From Corynebacterium sp. BD556 (GTDB taxonomy: Bacteria > Actinomycetota > Actinomycetes > Mycobacteriales > Mycobacteriaceae): a stretch of DNA of 64,000 bases. Positions 36,675 through 45,367 of the stretch are shown piece by piece (the stretch's first letter is position 1; every line of letters begins with the position of its first letter). Under the pieces are notes generated by a model. It did not search any database. It saw nothing but the letters and a program-made list of their open reading frames with translations, and had not been told where the DNA came from. The stretch lies in the NCBI RefSeq assembly GCF_038452275.1, contig NZ_CP141643.1, positions 1,116,001 through 1,180,000 of the forward strand, in the 5' to 3' direction. The position numbers were made by a program, and so were the translations under genes.

Positions 36675-38009
36675 GTGGCCCCTACAAACATTCTGGAACA
36701 GCTCATCAACTCGCCGGTCGCAGCGAAACTCGGCGTGCCCCAGGGCTACCCCCTTCGCCGCTACACCCCCGGCGAAGCGCTGCTGCACGGACCGGTGGTC
36801 ACCGGCGGCAACGGACGCCTCAACGACGCCATCCGAACCGCACTCGACGGAGATTACAAACTCCTCAACGCTGCCGCCGACACCCCCCGCACCGGCGTGG
36901 TCTTCGACGCCACCGGCCTGACCACCCCGGAACAGCTCGTAGAGTTGCACAGCTTCTTCCACCCGCAGATGCGCAAACTCACCGATAACGCCCGCTTAGT
37001 CGTCGTGGGCACCACCCCGGAACTCACCGAGGACGCCGACGCCCGCATCGCCGCCCGCGCCCTCGAAGGCTTCACCCGCTCCCTGGCCAAAGAAATGCGC
37101 AAAGGTGGCACAGTTCAACTGGTCTACGTTGATCCCAGCGTCGATGGCGAGACCTTTGCCCCGGTTGAATCCACGCTGCGCTTTTTGCTGTCCGGCAAGT
37201 CTGCCTACGTCGACGGCCAGGTCATTCGTGTCACCGAAACCGGTGCGCAGCACCCGCAGAGCTGGGACCAGCCCCTCGCTGGCCGCCTCGCCGTAGTCAC
37301 CGGCGCAGCCCGCGGCATCGGTGCCGTCATCGCCGAAACACTGCACCGCGACGGCGCGAAAGTGATCTGCGTAGACATCCCGCAATCCGGCGAAGGTTTG
37401 ACCGCCACCGCCAACAAAGTCAAGGGCACCTCCCTTCCCCTGGATGTGACCGACCCGGAGGCAGCCGAGAAAATCGCCGAACACGCCGAGCAGCGCTACG
37501 GCCGCAAAGTTGACGTGGTCGTTCACAACGCCGGCGTCACCCGCGACAAACTTTTGGCCAACATGGATCAGGACCGCTGGCTGATGGTGCAAAACATCAA
37601 CCTGGTCGCCCCCGTGCGGATCACCGAGCGCCTCATTGAACTTGACGCTTTGGGCGAAAACCCGGCCGTCATCGGCGTGTCCTCCACCTCCGGTATCGCC
37701 GGCAACCGCGGCCAGACCAACTACGGCGCAACCAAGGCTGGCATTATCGGGTTTGTCGATTCGCTCGCAGAAAAACTAGCGGAGCTCGGCGGCAACGTCA
37801 ACGCTGTTGCCCCTGGCTTCATCGAAACCGAGATGACCGCCGCGATGCCGACCGGCCCGCGTGAGGTAGGCCGTCGCATCAACTCCCTGCAGCAGGGCGG
37901 CCAGCCTGTCGACGTCGCCGAAGCCGTCGCCTTCTTCGCCTCCACCGCGTCCCGCGCCGTCAACGGCAACACCGTGCGCGTGTGCGGCCAGTCCATTTTG
38001 GGAGCATAA
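36675..38009 (+). CDS. fabG4: High-molecular-weight 3-oxoacyl reductase (FabG4-like)
   Basis: The 444-residue protein is longer than a normal FabG. An N-terminal flavodoxin-like region (about residues 1-200) precedes a C-terminal SDR domain with TGAARGIGAVIAE, the NAG of HNAGVTRDK, the catalytic Ser in SSTSGIAG and YGATK. This is the Mycobacterium FabG4 layout; FabG4 is an NADH-dependent 3-oxoacyl-CoA reductase. I use the GTG at 36675, with CGGAG five bases upstream. It sits 5 bp from the hydratase gene and is divergent from fadA. Confidence 0.9.
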   Translation: MAPTNILEQLINSPVAAKLGVPQGYPLRRYTPGEALLHGPVVTGGNGRLNDAIRTALDGDYKLLNAAADTPRTGVVFDATGLTTPEQLVELHSFFHPQMRKLTDNARLVVVGTTPELTEDADARIAARALEGFTRSLAKEMRKGGTVQLVYVDPSVDGETFAPVESTLRFLLSGKSAYVDGQVIRVTETGAQHPQSWDQPLAGRLAVVTGAARGIGAVIAETLHRDGAKVICVDIPQSGEGLTATANKVKGTSLPLDVTDPEAAEKIAEHAEQRYGRKVDVVVHNAGVTRDKLLANMDQDRWLMVQNINLVAPVRITERLIELDALGENPAVIGVSSTSGIAGNRGQTNYGATKAGIIGFVDSLAEKLAELGGNVNAVAPGFIETEMTAAMPTGPREVGRRINSLQQGGQPVDVAEAVAFFASTASRAVNGNTVRVCGQSILGA

Positions 38010-38014
38010 AAGAC

Positions 38015-38935
38015 ATGTCGAACACCGAAACCCTCAACTCCATCCCCGACCTGAAAAAGGTCATGCGCCGCATCGTCGCGGGGGCGGTCCCGGCCGTGGG
38101 CACCAAGCATGTCGCCGACGCAGATCCCAGCACCCACCTTGAGGTCCACGGGGTCAGCATCGAGCGCGCCCACCTGGCTACCTACACGCGCGCCACCGGA
38201 CTGCGGCTGGGCAACGAGGTTCCCATCACCTACCTCTATGTCCTGTCTTTCCCGCTGACGATGGAGCTGATGAGCCGCTCGGACTTCCCCTTTGCCCCAG
38301 TCGGCGCCGTCCACGTGGCCAACGAAATCACACAACTTCGCCCGGTGGGCGTCGACGAGAACTTCACGGTGCGCACCCACGCCGAGAACCTGCGCCCGCA
38401 CCGCAAGGGCTTGCTTATCGACATCATCACCACCGTCACCCCCGACAACGAAACCGAGCCGGTCTGGTCGCAGACCTCCACCTTCCTCGGCCAAGGCGCA
38501 CGCTTTGCCTCATCCGCCCCGGTGGCTTTGACCACCCGCGGACGCGACGATGCCCGCCCACTCGACTTTCCCGACGTCCCCGATCATGCGGCCATCGCCC
38601 AATGGCGTTTTAGCCGCAACAATGTTCGGGCATACGTGGAGGCCTCGGGCGATTCCAACCCGATCCACACCTCTAACCTGGGTGCGAAAGCTTTCGGCTT
38701 CCCGGCGGTAATCGCCCACGGCATGCTCTCAGCCGCCGCGGCGCTGCGCCTGGTCGACGGACGCTGGGCCGGACCACTTCGCTACACCGTCGAGTTCCAC
38801 AAACCCATTGTGATCCCCGCCCGCGTAGCAGCCTGGGCCGAACCGGACGACAACGGTTTTAGCCTGCAGCTACGCCAAGCCTCCAAACCGGAGAAACTCC
38901 ACCTCAATGCGCGACTGGACCGGATCGACACCTAA
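38015..38935 (+). CDS. MaoC-type double-hotdog (R)-3-hydroxyacyl-CoA dehydratase (HtdX-like)
   Basis: The 306-residue protein has a MaoC hydratase motif in its C-terminal half, SGDSNPIHTSNLGAKAFGFP followed by AHGML, holding the catalytic Asp and His. The N-terminal half looks like a degenerate hotdog, as in Rv0241c (HtdX). It should hydrate or dehydrate the 2-enoyl/3-hydroxyacyl-CoA pair in concert with the upstream reductase. The start ATG at 38015 is nearest to fabG; the longer frame overlaps fabG. Confidence 0.88.
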   Translation: MSNTETLNSIPDLKKVMRRIVAGAVPAVGTKHVADADPSTHLEVHGVSIERAHLATYTRATGLRLGNEVPITYLYVLSFPLTMELMSRSDFPFAPVGAVHVANEITQLRPVGVDENFTVRTHAENLRPHRKGLLIDIITTVTPDNETEPVWSQTSTFLGQGARFASSAPVALTTRGRDDARPLDFPDVPDHAAIAQWRFSRNNVRAYVEASGDSNPIHTSNLGAKAFGFPAVIAHGMLSAAAALRLVDGRWAGPLRYTVEFHKPIVIPARVAAWAEPDDNGFSLQLRQASKPEKLHLNARLDRIDT

Positions 38936-38951
38936 CGCTTGAACTTCACAT

Positions 38952-39000
38952 AGGCGTCGCTTTGCTGGCAAATAGCTGGCAAGGCGACGCCTTTGGGTTT
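38952..39000 (+). terminator. Terminator after the hydratase gene
   Basis: AGGCGTCGC and GCGACGCCT form a 9-bp stem with an inner loop holding two GCTGGCAA copies, followed by TTTGGGTTTT. Confidence 0.7.
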
Positions 39001-39061
39001 TGGCGCACGAACTTACCTATTGACACCCTGGTGCGCTTTCTCGCAACGCATGCACGTGCAA

Positions 39062-39067
39062 TAGAGT
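39062..39067 (+). promoter_or_regulatory. -10-like hexamer TAGAGT
   Basis: TAGAGT ends exactly 7 nt before the ATG at 39075. The hexamer overlaps the alternative in-frame GTG at 39066, so the ATG is the likelier start. Confidence 0.45.
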
Positions 39068-39074
39068 GTCAACT

Positions 39075-39860
39075 ATGGCTAATTCGAAGGACAAAGCGGC
39101 GAGCAAAGCCCTGAAGAAGCAGCAGCGCGAGGCGAAGCGCGCGCAGCGCAAGAGCACCATGAGCCAAGTCTGGCAAGCGTTCAACCTGCAGCGCAAGCGT
39201 GACCCGAAGCTCATTCCGATCATGTTGATCAGCGTCATCGGTATGGCACTGCTGTTCTTCCTCATCGGCATGCTCTGGAACGGCCAGTGGTTTATGCTGG
39301 TCATCGGCCTGATGCTGGGTATCGTCCTGGCGATGTGGCTGTTTACCCGCCGTCTTGAGGCTTCCATGTTCGAGGAGGTGGGAAACCAACCCGGCGCGGC
39401 TGCATGGTCTCTCGAAAACCTGCGCAGCACAATGGGCATCGCTTGGGTGACCAAGACCTCTGTGGCAGCAACCCCACAAATGGATGTTGTGCACCGCACG
39501 GTGGGCAACCCTGGTGTCATCCTCGTCGGCGAAGGCAACCCAACCCGGTTGAAGAAGATGATGGATAGCCAGGCACGGCGCGTCGACCGCCTGCTGGCTG
39601 GCGTGCCAATTCACCAAATCATCATCGGTGAAGGCGAAGGGCAAACCCAGGTGCGCGATCTGCAAAAGAAGTTGCTGAAGCTGCCCAAGGAGTACAAGAA
39701 AAACGAGGTGTACTCTTTAGCGGCGAAGCTCGACGCGATGGATAACCGCAACGCGAACCGACCGGAGGGACTTCCCGGCGGGCCGCTGCCGCGCCAAGCG
39801 CAATCCATGGCGGGAATGAACCGCAGGATGCGCCGCATGCAGGAGCGCAAGGGCAAATAA
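39075..39860 (+). CDS. DUF4191 membrane protein
   Basis: The 261-residue protein has a Lys/Arg-rich N-terminus (KDKAASKALKKQQREAKRAQ). Two adjacent membrane helices follow near residues 45-90 (LIPIMLISVIGMALLFFLIG and FMLVIGLMLGIVLAMWLF), then a soluble C-terminal domain rich in basic residues. It matches the actinobacterial DUF4191 family, often near lipA and glnA. Function is unknown. It ends at a hairpin shared with the convergent RDD gene. Confidence 0.85.
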   Translation: MANSKDKAASKALKKQQREAKRAQRKSTMSQVWQAFNLQRKRDPKLIPIMLISVIGMALLFFLIGMLWNGQWFMLVIGLMLGIVLAMWLFTRRLEASMFEEVGNQPGAAAWSLENLRSTMGIAWVTKTSVAATPQMDVVHRTVGNPGVILVGEGNPTRLKKMMDSQARRVDRLLAGVPIHQIIIGEGEGQTQVRDLQKKLLKLPKEYKKNEVYSLAAKLDAMDNRNANRPEGLPGGPLPRQAQSMAGMNRRMRRMQERKGK

Positions 39861-39909
39861 CAGGCTTTAATCCTCATCCTTCGGCCCCCAAAAGACTCAG
39901 CGCAACGAA

Positions 39910-39941
39910 ACGCCGCCACATGGCGGCGTCTCGTTTTTTGC
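39910..39941. terminator. Terminator between the DUF4191 and RDD genes
   Basis: ACGCCGCCA and TGGCGGCGT form a 9-bp stem with a 2-nt loop, followed by CTCGTTTTTTG. Confidence 0.8.
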
Positions 39942-39950
39942 GTGCGCTTT

Positions 39951-40427
39951 TTACACGCGGATGACCGTTGTGCCAGTTGCACGGTCGTGCATGCCGCGAC
40001 CGTTGAAATCCACGAGGGCGGCCGGGAGGATGAACATGGTAAAGATCGTGCGAAGCGCAGCGCGCCACAGGCCGACGCGCTGCCCCGGCTTGTCCAGTCT
40101 TGCCACGCCCATGCCGAAAAGGACCATGCCCGGGGTGCGCGCGAACAACCAGCCGCTCATAATGCCCAAAATAACCCACAGAATCAGCGTCAAGGTGGCG
40201 ACGTCTCCGGCTGCTGAAGTGAACATGTTGACGAAACCGGCGATGATCCAACACATCATCCAGTCGACCACTACTGCCCCCATACGCCGCGCCACACTCG
40301 CTTGAGAGCCTGGACCTTCCTTGGGCATGCCGAAGTTTTCGCCCGGGTAGTCGACCGCGCTATCGCGCGGGTCGAATTGGCCGGGAAGCTCCGGGCCACT
40401 GCGCCAGCTACGTTCGCTACTTGCCAT
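39951..40427 (-). CDS. RDD-family membrane protein
   Basis: The 158-residue protein has the RDD layout: Arg in ARRMGAVVVDWMMC with the following Asp, several hydrophobic segments and a final Asp in ALVDFNGRGMHDR. The N-terminal 45 residues are polar. Function is unknown; some RDD proteins act in cation exchange. The ATG at 40427 lies exactly 7 nt after TAGGGT (40435-40440, minus strand), a leaderless start. It is divergent from glnA. Confidence 0.88.
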   Translation of the reverse strand: MASSERSWRSGPELPGQFDPRDSAVDYPGENFGMPKEGPGSQASVARRMGAVVVDWMMCWIIAGFVNMFTSAAGDVATLTLILWVILGIMSGWLFARTPGMVLFGMGVARLDKPGQRVGLWRAALRTIFTMFILPAALVDFNGRGMHDRATGTTVIRV

Positions 40428-40434
40428 GCTGCAT

Positions 40435-40440
40435 ACCCTA
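40435..40440 (-). promoter_or_regulatory. -10-like hexamer TAGGGT before the RDD gene
   Basis: TAGGGT on the minus strand ends 7 nt before the ATG at 40427, with no Shine-Dalgarno sequence between. Confidence 0.4.
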
Positions 40441-40540
40441 CTGAATGGGGGTTGGACTGCGGAAAACCCGTCCGCAATAGCTATTTGTGGCGCGGAACTT
40501 AGATCCGTTACTTTTTGCGCCGAGGTGATGCCACCGGCTG

Positions 40541-40546
40541 TAGAAT
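40541..40546 (+). promoter_or_regulatory. -10 hexamer TAGAAT of glnA
   Basis: TAGAAT is preceded by CTG and lies 36 nt before the glnA GTG. The mRNA leader holds AGGGAG at 40567-40572. I saw no AmtR box that I would defend. Confidence 0.5.
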
Positions 40547-40581
40547 AGGACCGTTCAATTGCCTACCTAGGGAGTTTCACA

Positions 40582-42018
40582 GTGGCCTTCGACAATATCG
40601 ACGAAGTCAAAAAGTTCATCCAGGACGAGGAAGTCGAAATGGTTGACGTTCGCTTCACCGACGTACCTGGAACAGAGCACCACTTTTCCATCCCGGCATC
40701 CAGGTTCGATGATGAGGTAATGGAAGAAGGCCTTGCCTTCGACGGATCCTCAATCCGCGGCTTCACCACTATTGAGGAGTCGGACATGATTCTCATGCCC
40801 GATCTGGCGACCGCGAAGATTGACCAGTTCCGCGACGCAAAGACCTTAAACTTGAAGTTCTTCGTCAACGACCCGTTTACCCACGAAGCCTTCTCCCGCG
40901 ATCCGCGCAATGTTGCACGTAAGGCCGAGGAATACCTTGCTTCCACCGGCATCGCAGACACCTGCTTCTTTGGCGCCGAAGCTGAATTCTATCTTTTCGA
41001 CTCCATCCGCTACCAGGCCGATGACCACAAAGCCTTTTATGAACTTGAAGCTGAGGAGGGGTGGTGGAACCGAGGCGCCGAAACCGAGCTTGACGGCGGC
41101 CCCAACCTCGGTTACAAAAACCGCGTCAAGCGCGGCTACTTCCCGGTCCCGCCTTACGACAAAACCGTCGACGTTCGCGATGCAATGGTGCTCAACTTGG
41201 CTAAGGCTGGCTTCGACGTCGAGCGTTTCCACCGTGAGGTTGGCAATGGTGGCCAGCAGGAAATTAACTACAAGTTCAATACGTTGCTGCACGCCGCGGA
41301 TGATTTGCAGGACTTCAAGTACATCGTGAAAAACACCGCCACCCAGTTCGGCAAGTCCGCCACCTTCATGCCGAAGCCGCTGGCCGGAGACAACGGCTCT
41401 GGCATGCACGCGCACCAGTCGCTGTGGAAAGACGGCGAGCCATTGTTCTACGACGAGTCCGGCTACGGCGGGTTGTCGGACATTGCCCGCTATTACATTG
41501 GCGGCATCCTTGAGCACGCTGGCGCGGTCCTCGCTTTCACCAACCCGACGCTCAACTCTTACCACCGCTTGGTGCCGGGCTTCGAGGCTCCCATCAACTT
41601 GGTGTACTCGCAGCGCAACCGTTCCGCGGCAATCCGCATCCCGATTACCGGCTCGAACCCGAAGGCCAAACGCATCGAGTTCCGTGCCCCGGACCCGTCG
41701 GGCAACCCCTACTTGGGCTTCGCCGCGATGATGTTGGCAGGCATCGACGGCATCAAAAACCGCATCGAGCCGCACGCCCCGGTGGACAAGGACCTCTACG
41801 AGCTTCCCCCGGAGGAGGCTAAGGAGATTCCGCAGGCGCCGACCTCGCTCGAAGCCGCGCTGGTCGCTTTGGAAAACGATCACGACTTCCTCACTGAAGG
41901 CGACGTGTTCACCGAAGACCTCATTGAGTCATACATTCGTTTGAAGTACGACTCCGAGATCACCCCGTCGCGCTTGCGCCCGACCCCGCTTGAGTTCGAG
42001 CTCTACTACGACTGCTAG
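40582..42018 (+). CDS. glnA: Glutamine synthetase type I
   Basis: The 478-residue protein is GSI-beta. It has FDGSSIRGF, the ammonia and ATP site motifs [19 protein letters not shown] and NRSAAIRIP, and the adenylylation tyrosine in [10 protein letters not shown] near residue 405. That tyrosine makes it the target of the GlnE adenylyltransferase encoded at 58-61 kb. It assimilates ammonium into glutamine. The GTG start has AGGGAG seven bases upstream. A strong terminator follows. Confidence 0.97.
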   Translation: MAFDNIDEVKKFIQDEEVEMVDVRFTDVPGTEHHFSIPASRFDDEVMEEGLAFDGSSIRGFTTIEESDMILMPDLATAKIDQFRDAKTLNLKFFVNDPFTHEAFSRDPRNVARKAEEYLASTGIADTCFFGAEAEFYLFDSIRYQADDHKAFYELEAEEGWWNRGAETELDGGPNLGYKNRVKRGYFPVPPYDKTVDVRDAMVLNLAKAGFDVERFHREVGNGGQQEINYKFNTLLHAADDLQDFKYIVKNTATQFGKSATFMPKPLAGDNGSGMHAHQSLWKDGEPLFYDESGYGGLSDIARYYIGGILEHAGAVLAFTNPTLNSYHRLVPGFEAPINLVYSQRNRSAAIRIPITGSNPKAKRIEFRAPDPSGNPYLGFAAMMLAGIDGIKNRIEPHAPVDKDLYELPPEEAKEIPQAPTSLEAALVALENDHDFLTEGDVFTEDLIESYIRLKYDSEITPSRLRPTPLEFELYYDC

Positions 42019-42115
42019 CCCCAGTGGGGATTTCAGAAAACTCCCGTGCGTTGTTTGGACAACCCCGAAATCTTCTCTTAGCAGCAATTTAGCCCCCTGA
42101 TTCAGGGTGCAAAGA

Positions 42116-42165
42116 ACCCCCGCCACTGGTAAAAATCAGCCAGTCGCGGGGGTCATTTTTGTTTT
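42116..42165 (+). terminator. Rho-independent terminator of glnA
   Basis: CCCCCGC(CACTGG) pairs with (CCAGT)CGCGGGGG around a loop, followed by TCATTTTTGTTTT. It lies 100 bp beyond the glnA stop. Confidence 0.85.
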
Positions 42166-42344
42166 GGGCGCGGTTAATCAGCCACAGTCAGCCACTCATC
42201 CACTTTCACGGTCGCCAAAGCGTCCGCAGGGTACGCCAAAGCGCCCACACGCCCGCCACGGTGCCTGTGACGGTCTCAAAGGGTTCACCCCCGCAACAAC
42301 CCCCGCCCTGCAACCACATCAGGCACAATAACAAACGACCACAC

Positions 42345-42391
42345 TGGGCTACTTTTCAAAGAGCGCCAGTGGGCTACATTTCGAAGAGCGC
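42345..42391 (+). repeat. Two direct 22-bp repeats resembling an IS21-type element end
   Basis: The unit TGGGCTAC-T/A-TTTC-A/G-AAGAGCGC occurs twice with a 25-bp period. Multiple terminal repeats starting TGGGC are typical of IS21-family ends in actinobacteria. No transposase or partner end is visible in the flanks, so this would be a remnant. Confidence 0.45.
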
Positions 42392-42394
42392 GCA

Positions 42395-42735
42395 CACGAG
42401 CATTTCTCCGAAATAACCGGTGCCGAACAGCGGTAGTCGGAGGGTCGTGGGAACTTGAAAAAGGTCCTGTCATTTTCCGAGGTGACGACTTCCGCGGGGA
42501 GGAATACGGTCTTGTTGTGAAACCCTTCAAATCTCTCGCAGTGAGAACTCGGCTTCTGCAACCAGGCCAACCCACGTTCGTAACCGTGAAGCGACTGCCG
42601 TTCAGACTCGGCAAACTACCCGAGGAGAAACTGCGGCAATGGGAGGAATCAGACTTTGATCCCTGCGTTTTCATTGGCAGGGAGAATCAGTTACCTAAAG
42701 GGTGGACAATCCAAACGATTTTCTTACGTGCTTGA
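42395..42735 (+). pseudogene. 5'-truncated gene remnant, unknown family
   Basis: An open frame runs without a start from the direct repeats to a stop at 42733-42735. From about 42440 it reads like a genuine soluble protein (GSWELEKGPVIFRGDDF, then LVVKPFKSLAVRTRLLQPGQ and FDPCVFIGRENQLPKGW). The only in-frame start codon in the good part is a GTG at 42517, which would give 72 residues and cut the domain. I infer that the 5' end was removed where the IS-like repeats now sit. I do not recognise the family. Confidence 0.45.
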
Positions 42736-42776
42736 GCACAATTCGGTGTTCAAAAAACTTTCAGTGACAGCACCCT

Positions 42777-45365
42777 CTACTTGTAGGCGTATCCAAGTTT
42801 CTCGTATACAGCTTCTGCACTCGCCGCCTCGACCACCGCCGCGCGAACCGCTTCGGACTTCAAGTCGAGCACCCGAAGCGACTTGGCATCCGCACCGGAG
42901 ACCGACTCGATACGCACGAAACGGTCTCCGTACTGCTCTGCATAGCGTGCGAGTCCACGTAACTTCCCGAGCGCGTCGCCGAGGTAGGCGCCGTGCGGGT
43001 CAACGATGGACGCTCGCATGGCGCCTTCGCTGTCGCGGAGAAAGAAGATGAAGTCCGGCTGCACAGAACGCCAGCGACCGGTGGCCTCGTCGTAGTAAAC
43101 CGCAGAAAGCGCGTCTCGGCCTGGACGCGAAGGGTTGCGGTACCAAGAAACAGCACCATGTCGCGCCATTTCGGTCTCGACGACCTTTATCTCCCAGTCA
43201 TTCAGGTTCGCCGGCGCCGAGCCGTTTTCCGCGACGAGTGCCCAGTTGTCGTAGCGAGGATACGGGTCAAGCTCCTTCTTCTCCGAGTTCCACACGCCCG
43301 GGGACTCCATGCGGTTCTTAGGCTTTTCCAAAAACACGGCGCTTGGCGCTTCGGCCATTTCTCGCAGAACCGTGTACTTAGCCTGCCGGCTGTCCGGCAG
43401 CGCGGAGATGTCAGCCCGGTGTTGGTCAAGCCAGGCCTTCGCTGTTTGATCGGCCTCACGCCACAGAGAATCCTTTGCACCCTCAACCTTCGCCAGAGCG
43501 CCCAGCGTCAGGTGCGCTTCGATAATGAGGTCTTCGTCGGCTTCACCGTTGTCTAACCCTGCAACGAGGTAGTCGTTGACCCACAGGTTGGCGAGTGCCC
43601 GACTGAACACGGGAGTCGCCAACTCAAACGATTCGGTGATAACCCGGTCGTCGGCGACAAGTTCAATAGAGTCTTCGCCTTTCAGCCCCCGGTCCGAGTA
43701 CCGATACGTCAGTCGCTGCGTTTCAACTTTCAGAATGTCTTTCTTCTTGGTCTCAACTTCGTCGGCGTAGCGCACGAGCAGCGCATTGACTATCGAAACG
43801 AGCTCCTTCTTGGCCCTCGCTTCGCCGTCCGGCATGAGCCCGTCGACTTCCAGCTCAATGCCGGCGTTGATAAGGCGTGAAATCGGCTTGCCCGAACGTT
43901 TCGGGGCAACCTCGGTCGGAAGAGCAGTGAAAGCTGCCCACAGCGCGTCGTTGTCGATAGGAAGAAGCGTTTCCGGTTTCACCACGGGGTTGATGAAAGG
44001 CGGCGGGTCAATCTCGCCTGGCCTGTTGATGCTCATTACGACCCGTTCAGCGGCCGCACGGTTGAACCTCGGCAACAGGCACAGCACGGAGTTGAGAAGG
44101 TCGTCGCCTGGGATTCGACGTGCTAGTGGCGAGCGCACCATGCGGCCAATGATCTGGGTGATGAAGTCCTCGTCATTGGCTGGGCGGTAAGACACCATGA
44201 CCTCGGCACGCGGACAGTCCCAGCCGGTGGAGATAGCCGTCTTGGCGAACAAGACACGAATCCACTCGCGGTCTTCGACGTGCTGCGGCTCGATATACGG
44301 AATCACCGTGTCGCCGGCCTGGATCGGAGCATGTTCACCGAAAACATGGGCAAAGCAATCGTGCGGCAGCTCTGGCCAACCCTCACGTAAAGCCGAGATG
44401 ACTCGGTACATGTTCTCCGGGGTCGCTAAGTCCTGCATCTGCACAACCATCAGAGGTACGACTCGCTTGTCATCTCCGCCCTGCTCGATATGGTACTCAC
44501 TCCAGCGCCGGGTAGATTCCGCAAGCAGACGGGCCGCCTGGCGGACGAAGATGTTCTCGAACGCCTCACCCTCCTCACCGGGAATCTGGAGCTCGACAAT
44601 ATCTTTGAGCAGCCCCGACTCTTGCACCTCGTCGGTCGGGACGTCCACGTCCTCTAACACCATGCGAGCACCAGGCATGTCGTTGAGCATTTTCTTGAAC
44701 TTGCCCGGTGTGGCAGAGATACCCACAACCACTGGCATCGGGGGCACCGTCGCAGTAGCACCATCCGGGGTGTGACCGGCAATGAGCCGCTGGAGGATCG
44801 TCTCGCGGTCAGACTGCTTGCCTGAGCCTCGGTGAGCCTCGTCCACAACGAAGTACACGTTGTGGTCGGGCGACTCAAGAGTGTTACGAAGCGTGTCCCA
44901 GATTGTCACCTGCGTCAAATCGGGTGCATTGTCGAACAGCTCGAAGTTCGAACCGTTTTTCTTTCGCCCACCCGTCAGCACTGTGCCCTTGGACAGCTTC
45001 TGGGTATTGAGAAAGTAGATTTTCCCTGCCTCAAACTCGTTCTTGATGAACGAGTTGTCGATTTCGACAGTACGACCGTGCAAGGTACTCGACGCGCCCT
45101 CGATACGGTAGCGCGACTGACGGTTCAGGTCCGGGTTGTCCGAGAACCAAATAATGACAGCCTTCTCGTCAGGTACCCGGTCATCTGACGGCAGAAGGAG
45201 CTTCTCGAACACGTCGGTGGCGATCACGGTCTTACCGGCACCTGTCGGTGCGGAAAGCGCGAACGCGGCCTGCTTGCCAATCGAACGAACTTGGTTGGCA
45301 TCATCTAGGCGTTCAAGGATCTCGCGCGAAGCAGTCTCTTGGTAGGGCTTGAGCGTGTACTTCAT
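42777..45365 (-). CDS. Type III restriction enzyme, Res-type helicase/nuclease subunit
   Basis: The 862-residue protein starts with a superfamily 2 helicase: Walker A in SAPTGAGKTVIATDV near residue 45, Walker B as VDEAHRGSGK, and GRMVRSPLARRI as the motif VI arginine region. Near the C-terminus QPDFIFFLRDSEG followed by SIVDPHG occupies the place of the PD-(D/E)XK nuclease, with His where Lys is usual. I start it at the ATG 45365, 2 bp after the mod stop with GGAG upstream, not at 45434. In type III systems Res acts only in complex with Mod, which is frameshifted here. Confidence 0.88.
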   Translation of the reverse strand: MKYTLKPYQETASREILERLDDANQVRSIGKQAAFALSAPTGAGKTVIATDVFEKLLLPSDDRVPDEKAVIIWFSDNPDLNRQSRYRIEGASSTLHGRTVEIDNSFIKNEFEAGKIYFLNTQKLSKGTVLTGGRKKNGSNFELFDNAPDLTQVTIWDTLRNTLESPDHNVYFVVDEAHRGSGKQSDRETILQRLIAGHTPDGATATVPPMPVVVGISATPGKFKKMLNDMPGARMVLEDVDVPTDEVQESGLLKDIVELQIPGEEGEAFENIFVRQAARLLAESTRRWSEYHIEQGGDDKRVVPLMVVQMQDLATPENMYRVISALREGWPELPHDCFAHVFGEHAPIQAGDTVIPYIEPQHVEDREWIRVLFAKTAISTGWDCPRAEVMVSYRPANDEDFITQIIGRMVRSPLARRIPGDDLLNSVLCLLPRFNRAAAERVVMSINRPGEIDPPPFINPVVKPETLLPIDNDALWAAFTALPTEVAPKRSGKPISRLINAGIELEVDGLMPDGEARAKKELVSIVNALLVRYADEVETKKKDILKVETQRLTYRYSDRGLKGEDSIELVADDRVITESFELATPVFSRALANLWVNDYLVAGLDNGEADEDLIIEAHLTLGALAKVEGAKDSLWREADQTAKAWLDQHRADISALPDSRQAKYTVLREMAEAPSAVFLEKPKNRMESPGVWNSEKKELDPYPRYDNWALVAENGSAPANLNDWEIKVVETEMARHGAVSWYRNPSRPGRDALSAVYYDEATGRWRSVQPDFIFFLRDSEGAMRASIVDPHGAYLGDALGKLRGLARYAEQYGDRFVRIESVSGADAKSLRVLDLKSEAVRAAVVEAASAEAVYEKLGYAYK

Positions 45366-45367
45366 GG

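Noticed and set aside
40440..40581. AmtR operator in the glnA promoter
   Set aside because: The stretch with ATAGCTAT does not fit the spaced AmtR palindrome well enough to claim it.
42285..42674. 129-residue frame on the minus strand opposite the truncated gene
   Set aside because: Ser/Arg-rich, with no ribosome-binding site; it runs through the IS-like repeats. The plus-strand frame reads much more like protein.
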